From assembly GCA_048772705.1 (NCBI GenBank), contig JBLWGC010000035.1, positions 186,001 to 250,000 on the forward strand: 64,000 nt of DNA, read 5' to 3'. Shown here piece by piece: positions 1 through 11,670 of this stretch. Position numbers and translations under genes: made by a program. Source of the stretch: Leidyana gryllorum EB-2025a. Taxonomy: Eukaryota; Apicomplexa. Each line of letters starts with the position of its first letter. Position 1 is the stretch's first letter. Below the pieces are notes generated by a model. That model saw nothing but the letters and a program-made list of their open reading frames with translations. It was not told the origin of the DNA and searched no databases.

Positions 1-284
1 TATCCGCGCCTCGGGGCGAAGAAGGGACGTCAATAGACAGTCAGTGGTACCACTTTAGTGATGATCAGGTGTGGAAGGCTGATCCCCATCATCAGCATCC
101 GGACGGTGCAGCGATATATCTCATCTGGTTCAAGCGCGTTAATGCATGGGGAAGAAACAATCTTTACATCTGAGAACAAACACACGAGCTCACTGTCGTT
201 CATTTACTTACACACAGACATACACGAATGTGCTGGGAAGCGAGTGAGTAAAGGAAGTGAGCAAGCGAAGAGCAGACATGCACA

Positions 285-683
285 TCATTCGAAGTCCACA
301 AGGTCATTTGTGCGTTGTGTTCTAGGCCCTCCACTGCTGATCTTTTTATCGATTAATGCTCCCATAACAGCTTCATCCCCGGCTTCAACAGTCTTCATGG
401 CTTCAGCGACTAGTTTGCGGACGACCTTCCAGTCTGTGTGGCCGGTAGCATGGGATGGCTTCTGTTGGATCTCCTCCAGTTCCTTTTGACGTTTAGCAGC
501 TTGCTTCTCGAGTTCCTCAACCTGGTCCTTCATGGCATTGTAGAATCGTTCCAGATCGGCTTTGGCTTCTTTCCGGATCTCCTCCCGTCGTCTGACTTCT
601 TCCTCGTCTCTCTGTCGCAGGAGAGCTTCATGTTGAGACGATGATGCCGCCACTGTATTCCATTCGGTCGAAGCAGCCGCCAT
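285..683 (-). other. Clathrin-light-chain-like coiled coil: separate gene or fused tail of Dph6
   Basis: This is the 3' part of the open frame that contains Dph6. An ATG at 683 would give a 132-aa acidic/basic coiled-coil protein. It has a charged helix rich in E/K/R/Q (including KADLERFYNAMKDQVEEL), then a short TDWKVVRKLV segment. The charged helix followed by a Trp-containing C-terminal helix resembles clathrin light chains, which bind the heavy-chain hub. No stop codon separates it from the Dph6 frame upstream. It may be an independent gene whose start lies inside the Dph6 transcript, or a true fusion. The family call is by resemblance only. Confidence 0.4.
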
Positions 684-2570
684 TTCACTACGCCCAAAAA
701 AACCCTCCACTCTAACGAAACAATGTGGAGGCTCAATGGATTTCACTTCCACTTCCACTTCAACCCCACTCCCCTCGAAACAGTCAACAAAGTCAGCGGA
801 CACAGCTGACGACCAATGGGATTCACCATCAGATGAGTTGACGGTCGCTCCCAGTAACCCACACTCTGTCCATCGTTGTCTATCCAAAGTGCTTTCGGGA
901 CTCCATTCCCCATTGGCAGCCACGAAGGCACCGCTATTTCTCTGCACCCAGTCAATTACCACTTGTTCCATCACATTTAAACCCAACAACCTCAACAACT
1001 CCTGATTGATTACCACCCGGACCTTCGTCAAAGTCTTCTTGTGGACTGCCAAAGTGTTTCGAGCGCTCACCAGCGCCTGTAACAACTCGGCCGCCAGAGC
1101 GGTGAATACATTGCCTCGGGTCCACATGGCGGTCTGGGGTCCAGCTGAGGTGGAGTTGGGTCTGGAAGGTACTATTGTCGCCAAAGGGGTGATCAACCCA
1201 TCTCGGAAAGGTATGAAGCCATAGCAATCAGACCAGTACACCTCGTCTGTGCCTTGGCATTCCATACTGCCAATGTCTGCGAAGGGGTGGAGGCCCCCCA
1301 GAATGGACAACGAGTGAAGGTGCTGAACATTTTGCGCTCCCTCCAGTGTCACCGTCTTCTTCTCGCCCCCAACGAACAGAGTGTTCTTCTGCACAGTCTT
1401 CCTGAAGCTTTGAAACTTGGAGACAGTTCTTGCAAAGAGCTCTGCCCCGGCTGGTGTCCAGGTTGATGGTACCTCGGCTTCTAATTGAGTGCTCAGCCCT
1501 TCAACCGAAATTCCCGCCATCACAGACAAGAAGCGATAGTGCGACAGAAAGAGATCTCGGAGCTCATCACATTTGCGACTCATCCTCATTCTGTCGGCGA
1601 AAGTAGGAACGTTTGCCTTCTCCCCATTGACAGACGGTACCACGTCTGTCAGAACAGCGTAGCACACGGGATCGAACGTGTTGCCATCGTCACGGCTATC
1701 CCAATGTACACTGTAATCGTCGATGAACGAGATCAACGGATCATCCCACTTACACATCCAGTGCCTTGGCATATCCGGGGGCATCGAGTACAAATGATTC
1801 GAATTCTCCCCCCTCACCACAGACGTTAATTTGGTATTTGGTATTGAGTTTAAGCAGATCCTCTCGGCAGTCTGCCAGAGACATCATTAAATGACGCTTA
1901 TTAAGTCCGATAGTGGCCGTTTTGATTAATCTGACGTCAAACTCCTGAGAACCCCAGAATGAGGTGAGGTGATCGAGCAGATATATCTGAGGCCATCGCC
2001 ACAAAGGCGCAATAGAAATGAGATTCAATCGGTCACATCTGCAGAAAAATAGTAACCGTGAGCGTCTCGATGCGAAGAGTCAGTCTTACATAGACTCTAC
2101 GCGACGCTTTTGGTAAGTACTGAAAATCGCTCCTGTACAAACCGCGTCAACTTGGAGGTCTGCTTTTACTTGAGACAGCAGCATATACAAATCCTCGACT
2201 TCATCGCCCTCTACAGGGCTGACGTACTCGTTACTTTGCGTTTGAACCGGCGAACCTGTGTGTGCGCGCATTTTAAAACACGGTGGACCCGCCACTCACC
2301 TTGAATCTCGCGTTCGAAGTAAGGCACGTCCGGGAACGCGGACACAGCTAATTGTTTGAGAGCGGTGGAGCCCACCGATTGATACATGTAACTGTCCGTT
2401 TCATCTGTTAGGCAAATGAATACTTTAAGAAGCGCTTCCGCCAGGTGCTCACCTAACCCCCCCCGCGGTTTCAGGTGAGCCAAGGCCACCACTTCATGTC
2501 CCAGTATGTGGGCTAAGTGCAGGGCCAGTATACTGTCTTTGCCACCCGAAATCAATGCTACGACCCGCAT
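285..2570 (-). CDS. DPH6: Diphthine--ammonia ligase (Dph6/ATPBD4), with long C-terminal extension
   Basis: Dph6 is the ATP-dependent amidase that completes diphthamide on elongation factor 2, in the cytosol. The N-terminus carries the ATP-pyrophosphatase loop SGGKDS just after the start MRVVALISGGKDS. DETDSYMYQSVG, EGDEVEDLY and CGEGGEFESFVLD follow, all typical of the family. Five exons are read: 2570-2453, 2404-2300, 2255-2090, 2038-1754 and 1710-285, with introns of about 43-49 nt. They join in frame to 699 codons. The start at 2570 was preferred over an upstream in-frame codon because the motif begins there. Human Dph6 is about 270 aa; fungal forms carry extra RidA-like domains, and the region after 1710 may be a divergent version. 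The last 132 codons look like a different protein (see 285-683), so either the gene is fused or a 3' splice was missed. The Dph6 identity is firm; the 3' end is not. Confidence 0.85.
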
Positions 2571-2608
2571 GGTGCCACAGGGGTGCAACCCTTTTTTTGG
2601 TACTGACA
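2571..2608. promoter_or_regulatory. Divergent spacer between DPH6 and the Pro-rich gene
   Basis: Only 38 bp separate the two start codons, so both promoters must fit here or extend into the opposite coding region. A T-run (ctttttttgg) is the only visible feature. Confidence 0.4.
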
Positions 2609-3508
2609 ATGCCTTCTTCTCGGAGCACATGGCCTCACAAACTCAGAGAACAGACTGGTGCTGACCACGCGTTCATTGACGAGCTCAGTCGACTCAGGAA
2701 GAAATGTAGAGAACTCACAGAAACACTCAGCAGCAGTTTTCACAATGACCAAGAAGACAACGATGATGAAGCTATAGCTTCCTCCGAAGACTCTTCTGAA
2801 TCATCCACACATTCCCACCACCACCATCATCATCATCAGCCTCCTCCTCCTCCTCCCATACTATGGGGTTTTGAGAGCCCCTCCACGTTCCGTGAGATAG
2901 ACCACACTGGGAAAGTCGCGCTGCCAATCTTCGGGTATCCACCAGCACCGGCACCACCATCCCAGCCACCAGAACAGCCTCCACAATGCAAAACTAAGTG
3001 CCGAGCTCACCACAAGAAGAAACGAGCTTCTTCTCCGAGGGTTGTGGATGGGCCGCCAGTTGACGCTCCCCATTCTCCGCCACAAGCTGCGTACCCGCCG
3101 TCTCCGCAATCCTTCGAGCCTCCCCGGGTGTACGAGCCACCGCGATTCTATGCCCCGTCTTTCTATCCTCCCACTCCGACCCCCGAGCCGCCCCCTTTCA
3201 CCTATTACGCTTCACCGCCAGGAATTATGGAGGTGCCGCCTCATCATCGCCCACATCCGCCTCCGCCTTCACCGCACCAGATAGTTCCTTGGGCTTTTGC
3301 CGCCGATCCCTACGCTTCTACATTCCCCACTATCTTCCCGTGGGGCACAGCAGCGGCCGCGGCAGCAGCTTATGCACATCACCGTCCGCCACTGCCACAT
3401 TATGCATACCCTACTCGGCTGCGTCACCCAGCGCGACGCCCGCGAAAACGCAGATCCGGAGGCTGTGTAGAGTGTATTGAGGCGTGGCTTCTAGAGGATG
3501 ACGACTGA
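2609..3508 (+). CDS. Pro/His-rich low-complexity protein, unrecognised
   Basis: Single-exon ORF of about 299 aa from the ATG at 2609; earlier in-frame codons would overlap the divergent Dph6 start. The N-terminal 50 residues form a charged, probably helical stretch with a D/E/S-rich tail. A run of seven His and six Pro follows, then about 180 residues of Pro/Tyr/Phe/Ala-rich sequence with PP, YPP and EPP repeats, an Ala run followed by YAHHRPP, and a short basic C-terminus ending in two Cys and DDD. There is no signal peptide or membrane segment. The composition suits a disordered scaffold or RNA-associated protein, but no family is recognised. It starts 38 bp from Dph6 on the opposite strand and converges on listerin with an 88-bp gap. 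Confidence 0.6.
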   Translation: MPSSRSTWPHKLREQTGADHAFIDELSRLRKKCRELTETLSSSFHNDQEDNDDEAIASSEDSSESSTHSHHHHHHHQPPPPPPILWGFESPSTFREIDHTGKVALPIFGYPPAPAPPSQPPEQPPQCKTKCRAHHKKKRASSPRVVDGPPVDAPHSPPQAAYPPSPQSFEPPRVYEPPRFYAPSFYPPTPTPEPPPFTYYASPPGIMEVPPHHRPHPPPPSPHQIVPWAFAADPYASTFPTIFPWGTAAAAAAAYAHHRPPLPHYAYPTRLRHPARRPRKRRSGGCVECIEAWLLEDDD

Positions 3509-3596
3509 TCACCGTCATTGCCAGCCCAATGTGCTGCTGAGTGTTATGCAGCTGACCGAGCTATGCAGCTTGCACGCTCATGTGTTCCGTCTCTTC

Positions 3597-6500
3597 TCAC
3601 AGCACACATCGGCACAGTGGGCACTTGGTATTGTGGGAGGTTTCGTACCACCTATGCCACAGATAATTGGAGGAGAAGGACACAAAACATGAATACTTAC
3701 TGTTGGAGACAATGGGCGTGGAAGTGGTTTCCGCAGCTGCCACACTGCCTTTTCGGCAGCTGTTTGGTAGTTCTGTGGAGCACCGAATAACAGATCAAAC
3801 ACTCTTGAGTGTCCGCGAAGACGTGTGTGAACTTGTCGGCGATTTGGGCGATGGCATACATGAAATTGTATGCACCTCCGGCCAGCCAAGGCAACTCGGA
3901 AGCATCATTCGTCGCTCGGAACTGTGCCCCCCGCAAAATTCTCATTACACACACCGTCCAGGCGCGGAGCGTCAGAGGTGATATAGCTGTGTTCTGCTTG
4001 CCTCCATCGGCCAGCGAGAACTCTGGAAACTTGAGAGGGTATCGTTTGGGCTGAACACCCAGCCGTGCCTTTAGTCGGATCTCTCGCGACTCATCCCAAA
4101 CAGTACACAACCATTGGGTGCCATCATAGGTCACGGCAATATCTCCCCGGAACAGAGTGCCCAGAGCATCCGCTTGAGCAGCAAAGTGCTGACGCCACCC
4201 TTGTGCCACGTGCTCATTATCTTGTATACGTGCTAGCAAATGCCTTCCATCTTTTGTCAGATCTTCTTCGTAGACTTCGCGGAATGTGTCAGGATACGTC
4301 AAGCAGCATGTAGTAACCAGCTCGACCGCTCGGCTGAGATTAGTGCTCTGGGGAACCAAATGTTGGGTAGCAACACCCAGTAGAATAGCCACGGGGGAAC
4401 GAGCAGCGTTTGCGGGTCGCCACGAAGTGTACCAGCCTTCCAACCGCGATGGGGTCAAACCCGTCTGTAAGCTCGCGACCGCATTGAAAGCGCTCATTCG
4501 AGAGGGTAATCGACTGCGAGGCCGAATGAGCAGCGATTGCAATGCCAATTCTGGACGGTCCAAAAACTCGTATACTTTCCGCAGGAACGGCGTCAAAGAA
4601 ATCTCTTCGACGGTGCTGGGTTGACGAGCTGGAGACTCCAACAAGTTGACCACAGTGGCAGCCAGCACCACTTGCTGTACGTCAAAGTTGACTCCAACTT
4701 GTTCATCCTCAACGTTAATATCCTGCATCACCGCGCTGGTGAACTCCTTTGAAATAGATTGCACGAACGTTTTGGCCACATGGCGACCAAATATCAAAGC
4801 CAACCAGAACGTTAAGGAATCTTCAGTTCGTACATCCAATAATGTCGGGTCCTCTCCTGATGAGGCTGGCAGAATACACTTTGATATTGCAGAATGTACC
4901 GCTTGGGGACCAGTCAGCCCGCCACCACTCCCAACAGCTGCGTCGCTTTCCATTCCCGACCCATCCGCCGCCGGGGGAGAATCAATTTTGCGGGGCTTCG
5001 CCAAGTAATCCAGCAGTGGCAGGGACGTCCAGGGGTACTTCCGCAATGCCTCATACACAGTCGCGTGCAAATCAGGGCAATTATGAAAAGTTGTAGTGGA
5101 GGTCAAAAGCTGCGTTAGAAGCAGTATGTGACGTCGGGTCTCCCGCATACAATCAATCTCATCAGTGTTCGTCTGAATGGCTTCTTTGAGAGCACCAAGC
5201 CGCTCCACCAAACGACCATACGCCTCCACCATGTTGGCTGCGCCCTCGTCCCAGAGCTCACAGTCCGCTGCAGGATCATAATCCTCGACTTCTTCAACCG
5301 AGGGAGCCGCGCTGCTCAGCGCCTTTGCGGGTGAGCTGGCGATCGACTCTCCTCCACTGGGCGTCAGTACTTTTCCGCACAACCCTTTCTTCAGCCGCTG
5401 AGTCAACAATAGTAGCTGTGTGATCGGTATGAGCATAGCGCTGGTAGATTCCACGCTGATCAATATAGTGTTTGGCTCCAACTCGGCTTCTGCCTCTTCC
5501 AACTTGGATACAAACCACGGGAAGATCTCCGTGTCCAGGAAACTTCCCATGTTGGCAATTATCTCGAGGTCGTGCCCTTCCGTTACGTATGCCTCGAACT
5601 TTGCCGCCCAGAGACCACACAGATCATTCGGTACAGTGACAGTCCAAAGGTTGTCGCGGTGAATCAGCAACAGCGAGGCCGCCAAAATGGCGGATCCTTC
5701 AGCCGCCTCCATATCCAACTGAAACAAAGTCTCCACGATCCTAGCAGGCCTTCTCTTGTCTTCGTCTTGAGACTGAACGGAAGCAAACCAGTCGGAGCCT
5801 TCCTTCAGCCTGGCCAGGAGAACACATAGCCATGCTGTTCGAGCCGCTTTCGAATCCAATCCAAGCCACACATGTTCCCAGTGATTGAGATCATTGAGTT
5901 GGAGAGTGAGCATCACCAGTGGTTCTGGGGCGCCCTCTGGCAGCCATCCCACAAAGGAGAATGCTCTTCCGAGAAGCGCTTGACAGACTTTCCATACATG
6001 TTTGCTGTCGCTCCAGACTTCTGCTGGCCAGAGGTTCTGGAGGTCGAACAGAGCTATGTCAGCGAACGCATAGGTTCCGAGCTGCAGGTCAGCCGCCGTG
6101 AACGGCTCGTGGGCCCCCAATGCTGCTGTCAGGGCAATGGTCATGTAAGTATCAGAGATCTGGGCCAAAATTGGGCGGATCATCTTGCTGCCGACCAAAT
6201 ACACCAACAGACGATGTAAAGGAGCAGGGAAAGGGTTCAGTCCCCCCTGCAATAGTCTTGGTCCCAGCCAGGACCAATAAGAAGGCAGTGACTCCAGCAA
6301 GTGTCCCAAATTCTTGTCTTCAATCGCTCGGGGAGACTGCAACAGTTTGTAGGTCAGGGATCTGACCCCGCGTGCCGGAGCTTTGACTGTTGTGCAGCCG
6401 AAGTATTTAGCCAAAGCCATTACTTCAGCGACATCATCAGGAATGTCGTCTTCCACAGTAATGCTCTTGACTTTCAGCCCAGTCATGATAATGTCGGCCA

Positions 6501-8821
6501 GAACAGATTGAAAAAACGTGTCAGTCCCCGGAGAGATGTTGCTCGTGAGTAGTGAATCGATGAGTGATTGGGCAGTCTGGGGATCGAGATTAGAAGAATC
6601 GGTCAATTTATGGCATAAACTCGTGACCACAGCCGGATTTTGGGCATGTTGAGCACAGAGTTCCTGCAGCAGGGGGATAAGACTTTCCGACGATGGCCTC
6701 GGACACTTTTTCTGAGACACCATCACAGCTTGGTAGATGGCATCTGTCAAGGCCGCTTCGAGAGAAGGGTCCTCGCATCTGGCAATCAAAGGAGTCAACT
6801 TTGCTACTTTGATGTCCAGCGGCATGGATGAACGAATGATGAGAGCAATGAGTCGACGTTGGTCTGCCAGTTCAGCTCCGCAGTGCCAGGTGATGTAGGT
6901 GAGAAGTCGGGCCAAATCCCGATCAACATCCGGTTGATCCAGGCAACGGTGATATCGCTCGATTATCATGTTGCGGGTCTCGTTCGGTGGAGAATTGTCG
7001 GATATTATCAGCAAGGTCCTCAACATTACCAGTTGGTTCTTGGTGCTCACTTGCTGGCCGTCTTGTAGCAGGTGCTTCTCCAAGGCTGCGGTGAAATCCG
7101 AGGTGAGAATGCCACGTACTTCCTCTGGCAACCCCCGTGCTATCATTTGAAGGTACTTTTCGAAGTCGCCTAATAATTCTTTCCACATATCCAGCACCGG
7201 AACTGGAAGATAGGAATGATCCAAATCCGGGTTCAATTCGTTCGTCACGCTCTCTAGCCACAGTCGGGCCAACCAGCACTGTTCATCCGCAGGATAGTGT
7301 GTCATTTGGGCTGTCTGCAGCGCTGGAAGCAGATTCAACACCCGTTGCAAGTCCTCAACCTCCAAAATGTCCCGTGGAGGACGCCCAAGGTCGTCTGGCA
7401 GCGTGAAACGATTCCTGTCCGGAACCAACTTCAGCTTGGTCATATCCCATCCTCGGAACATCGACAGAATCAGTCCTCGCAAGAACACCAATGACATCGG
7501 TGCTTCCAGTGGAGGGGCCTGAGGCATCACAGCCGTTATATCCATACTCTTCCGAGTTTCAGTCGCCGGCAACAAGTTGAATAACTCCAACATTGATGGC
7601 AGCAACGCTGTGCTCCGACTAAGTCCCATCTTGGACACTATCACGCAAATGCGCTTGACAAGACTGTCCCGAAGCTGTCATGAAGAGGCGAGTTTAAAGA
7701 GCCCAACATCTCTGTGAGATCACCTACCTTCTTGTCACCGAAGACCTGAGGAGCGTTGAATTGTATGCATTGGCTGATCAGTATGATCCTCGCGGTCTGC
7801 AGAATGGGAGACAAAATGAGTGTCCGACAAATCACCACAGCAAAGCTCCTCACCAGATTTGACGGCGTTTCACCTTCTGGAAGTTTAGCGCATAATCGGA
7901 TCAGAACAGGCGGCAACACATTCCCGTCAGTGGCGTCGCTGCCGATGGCGCGGGCAGCTTCAACATACGCAGTCAAAAGCCGCAACCCCGCCAGCCTTAA
8001 CAATCCGGTGTGCTCAGGACGGATGAATACAGAGGGGCCAAAACGCTCGTGATTCACCAGCGTAGCTAGATCTACAAGATAAGCTTCCTTTCCTTCATTG
8101 TCTATCTCCCGCACAATTTCGCGCAGGGCATCGTACGAAGCAGCCAAAACATTCTGAATGTCCTCGGCTTCGTCAGTACGAGCGTCCAATACAGTGTTGG
8201 ACACACGTTCGATGCGGTCGAACATTGGTGATCTGTGGCCAAGGAGGTACCTGAGAGCCCAATCAAGGCCGCTCACCTGAGTTTGCGGTACAGCTTCGAT
8301 CGCTTGTCAATGTTGCTAGGGGGGAAAAATCTTGTAAAGATGGCGTTCGCGAGCTTGGCCGCTTCCCTCATCGACGAGGCGGCGTAGGCCAGAATGGGTG
8401 GAAAAATGTCGCCAGCCTTGGCCAAAGCACGGTGTGGCGCTCGTGTCATCAAAATCTCTGCCATTGTCAACATGTTACAGCTGACAGCGGCTGAAGTTTC
8501 CGCTTGTTCACTCGCAGTTCTCAGTGCGAAGGCGAAGCTGGGCAAAAGGATAGCTAGAAGGGGCTCATCTTCTTGGGGAGTTGCCGTAGTTTCCGAGGGC
8601 CGACTGTTGACATAATTCTCAACGATATCCCGGGCCGCTTTGGAACCTTTCTGTCGTGTGACTATAGAACGTTTCATCACCCCATCGAGTGCCGTATTGA
8701 AGGCATCGACGGTTTTCTGGTCTTCGGGGCTCAGGTTGAGCGCATGTGTCGGTTGAGTGTCATTGCTTCTTTCGAAGGCTGCGAATACCGACGCCAGAGC
8801 TGCTGATCCTTCTTTGACCAT
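3597..8821 (-). CDS. LTN1: E3 ubiquitin ligase listerin (LTN1/RKR1)
   Basis: Listerin ubiquitinates nascent chains stalled on 60S ribosomes (ribosome quality control). Four exons are read: 8821-8277, 8232-7728, 7674-3701 and 3651-3597, with introns of 44, 53 and 49 nt. The body is a long helical-repeat protein. The last intron splits a C-terminal RING: CLICYSV and CGSCGNHFHAHC lie before it, and WYETSHNTKCPLC after it, then a few residues and the stop. This arrangement and the extreme C-terminal position of the RING are characteristic of listerin. An ATG at 8872 is also in frame but would overlap the divergent Dph2 start, so 8821 is preferred. The length of about 1,690 aa fits the family. The RING makes the call secure; the N-terminus is less certain. 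Confidence 0.88.
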
Positions 8822-8839
8822 CCAAAAAAACCAGTTCTG
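8822..8839. promoter_or_regulatory. 18-bp divergent spacer between LTN1 and DPH2
   Basis: The chosen start codons lie back to back with 18 bp between them (containing an A-run on the + strand), which implies overlapping or intragenic promoter elements. Confidence 0.35.
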
Positions 8840-10531
8840 ATGGAGAAGCTTGTCAAGTTCTTGGCCACCCATACTCCTAGACGGATAGGCGTCCAGTTAC
8901 CTAATAGTCAGCTTTCTTTAGCTGGGCAGGTCAGTGAGGCCATAAAATGGGCGGCTCAACACGCCGATATGGCCTCGTCAGAAGTAGTAATCCTGGCAAC
9001 GACTGACCCAGAGAGGGTGTGCACTGACTACCGTCACGCCCGCCACTACGCCACCAGTGAGATACATTTGCCCCTTTCAGCAATATAACTAATCTCTCTC
9101 TCATAGATGTGCTGATCCAAGTAGGCCAAGCTTGCCGCTGTGGCACGCCGGGTGGGCCAAAAGATCCCCCGGTACTCTACCTTACGTTCGAAGACCTCAA
9201 GATACGTTCGACCAGCTCTCATGCGGATGAAAATATTGTCTTGCCTCCCGCAAGCTCCATACCCGGCCTCCTGGGTGGCAAAGCTGTTGCCTGGTTGGTG
9301 GTCGAAAACGCCGATGCTCTCCAGTTGTTGACTGATGAATGGATCAAAGGTTTTGATGGAGTGATATCATATCAATCACAGGCGTATGAGCTCGAAACGA
9401 CTCATCTGCCGTCCACATTCCCCGCGGTTGATTGGGAAACTTTCGTTACCCATTCCTCCGACGGCGCATGTCCATCAACTCCCATGACCTTATTCTACCT
9501 GGGAGACCAAAGTCACCCGTTTTTTGAGGTCATTCAGCAACGTTATCACAGCTGTATATCATCGGATGTCTACCTATTCCCTTCAATGACGACGGTAAAG
9601 AAGAGCGCCAGCTGGGCCCTCGCGCGGTACAGTTGGATTGAGGAACTCAAAAATGCCGATCGCTTAGCTCTCATCATCACCGATCGTCTGTCAGATGAGG
9701 AGGAAGCTTGTCGAGCCCGCGTGAAGAAGGCCTTAAGGTGCGATGGTATCTTACTCTTCTCTCAAATTCACCTTTGGTTTCTGCAGAGAGGCGGGAAAGC
9801 TCGTCACCCAAATTTCGGTTGATCCTATCACCCTCCCTAAACTGGAAAACTTTGCTGACTGCGATGGCTTTTGCTTCATTGGGTGCCCAACCCGCGCACG
9901 GCGGTTGATTGGACAGTCCAAAGACTTCCGGCGTAAAGTCTTTATGCCTCACGAAGTACTGGTAAGGTTTGCCGGTGTCCGTGTGTCTGTGCAGCTGGTC
10001 TCACCACCTGTTACGTTGCTTGCAAGTATTGATTCGGCCGATGACGTATATTTATCTGTTTTTCTGTCATAGATTGCGTATGGAAATCGCGAGTGGACTA
10101 CGCATTTCGAACTCAACCCAAAAGCTATTTCGGAAGACATCACGATCGCGGAGGAAGACAAGAATGATTCTCTAATCTCTGTTGATGAAGAGTGCAGAGC
10201 TCTGCAAATACTTGAAGGAAAACAGTTGGCAGTGACTGCTGGGCAGGGATTGGTTCCAGTGACTGCCAGGACGTACCAAGGCATCACAGAGGACGGCTGG
10301 GTGAGTGTGGGCGAGAACGAAGACGAAGAGGAAGAGCAGTGCCCCGATGAGCGGTACTGCACGATGCCAATCAGACGTCCCCGGCGTATTTATGTATACC
10401 AAGGAATGGAAGGCATTGCCTCATATTACGAGGGCGAATCTTCAAGATCTCTGTTCGGTGGTTCAGAGGCTTTCCTCGACCGAGCGAAAGAAGCTCATTG
10501 TTGCCATCCTCCTTCTTACCGGCCCTGCTGA
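8840..10531 (+). CDS. DPH2: Diphthamide biosynthesis protein 2 (Dph2)
   Basis: Dph2 partners Dph1 in the radical-SAM step that starts diphthamide synthesis on EF2. Exons 8840-9056, 9107-9745, 9789-9961 and 10073-10531 join to 495 codons plus stop. Family features include the N-terminal RRIGVQLPNSQL (where Dph1/2 have an ALQFPDELL-type segment), VLIQVGQACRC with a Cys where the family has HYGHACLS, and a third-exon stretch (ISVDPITLPKLENFADCDGF, then FIGCP) matching the third Dph domain. A C-terminal ARTYQGITEDG corresponds to the family's RTYQGLE. The C-terminus overlaps the converging gene by about 16 bp. Dph2 rather than Dph1 is inferred from the C-terminal motif and from cysteine spacing, with moderate certainty. 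Confidence 0.8.
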
Positions 10532-11550
10532 GCATTGGCTTGTTGCTTGCGTATCAAGTCCGCTCGCGCTCGATCTAGTAACATGTCGGCATATATAAAG
10601 ACACCTTCTTCCCGGGTTGCTTTCTGCTGCCTTTGTTGCGGTGAGTAGAAGATTTGGTCTCCCGCCGTTGCAACTTGACTGCCTGCGATCAACTGATAGC
10701 TTCTCGCAATGAAATAAGGAAGCAACACGTGTAATGTGTTGCTCCCCCTTCGGGTCGCTGGAGTCGCCGTCTTCGGGGACTGCCCTGTCAAAACCCCCAG
10801 TCTATTCAGTTGTACCATCTGATAATACGCTTGATCGAGGTCTCCCTGGACTAGCGCGATATAAAGGTGACCGAGACACTTCATCACTGGCTCAGTCTCG
10901 CGTGGCTGATGACTAGTGAAAGTCTCAAAGAAATCCTTGAACTCCATATGACTCTTGGTCGCTGTAGACATCTCCACCATCTTCTTGAGCGCTGACATGT
11001 TACGGAATAAAGGGTCAAACACACTCAACAATGTCCAGCGTGTGAAATTCTTCTGCAACTTTGCCTTGGAGAATGCCCCATCAACGCCACCAAAGTAGAC
11101 CGGCTCTACTTTCTCCTCCTTTGCATCGTCTTTGCCCCACTCTTTCTCAACCATTTGTCGCAAATCGTTGGGCAAGTCTTTCACTGCTATTTCACCCTCG
11201 GGGTCCAAAAGAGCCATCATGGCCAAAGGATCCAACTGCCCGTCCGCATCCATTAAAAGAGCCATATCGTCGCTCTGCAACCCAGTCGCCAAACTGGGAG
11301 GCAACCCAAGACCGTTCAACGGAGTCGAGACGCCCAACCCCAACTCCATCAAAGCGGAGAGATCCGATCCTCCCATGAGTCCGCCTAGTGGACCGTCATT
11401 ATTAGGGATTTGGCCAAGAAGATTCGGGTCGAGTCCCATAGTTTGAGTGCCCGGCAAGGACCATGCCAACATCATAGGGACCAAGGTGTTGTTCTGGCTG
11501 CCATCAAGCTTTTTAAACCCTCCATGCCTGCTCTGATTCACAGGTGGCAT
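10516..11550 (-). CDS. Unrecognised protein, single exon
   Basis: About 344 aa from the ATG at 11550 (a GTG nine codons upstream also opens the frame). The N-terminal third is rich in G, L, P, N and D (repeated GLG/LMGG/DPNLLG-like stretches, disordered). The rest is helical, with FTRWTLLSVFDPLF, a charged middle and a Q/A/R-rich end. No signal peptide, transmembrane segment or known motif is seen. It converges on DPH2 with a 16-bp 3' overlap and diverges from the next gene across 120 bp. Confidence 0.6.
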   Translation of the reverse strand: MPPVNQSRHGGFKKLDGSQNNTLVPMMLAWSLPGTQTMGLDPNLLGQIPNNDGPLGGLMGGSDLSALMELGLGVSTPLNGLGLPPSLATGLQSDDMALLMDADGQLDPLAMMALLDPEGEIAVKDLPNDLRQMVEKEWGKDDAKEEKVEPVYFGGVDGAFSKAKLQKNFTRWTLLSVFDPLFRNMSALKKMVEMSTATKSHMEFKDFFETFTSHQPRETEPVMKCLGHLYIALVQGDLDQAYYQMVQLNRLGVLTGQSPKTATPATRRGSNTLHVLLPYFIARSYQLIAGSQVATAGDQIFYSPQQRQQKATREEGVFIYADMLLDRARADLIRKQQANAQQGR

Positions 11551-11670
11551 TTCGGCAGATATAAATTTATTTTGCACTCCGGCTGCTTCTCAAATGGCGA
11601 AGGCGCTACTGCTGCCACCTTGTTTTGCGATCGTTTACAAACGCGTGTGTGTGGTGTGTTATGCAACTCC
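11551..11670. promoter_or_regulatory. 120-bp divergent spacer between two unrecognised genes
   Basis: AT-richer patch (agatataaatttattttgc at about 11557) near the minus-strand start, and a GT-rich tract next to the plus-strand start. Confidence 0.35.

Noticed and set aside
58-489. Plus-strand ORF of 143 codons at the left edge
   Set aside because: Ordinary composition lacking in this reading; overlaps the minus-strand clathrin-light-chain-like coding sequence.
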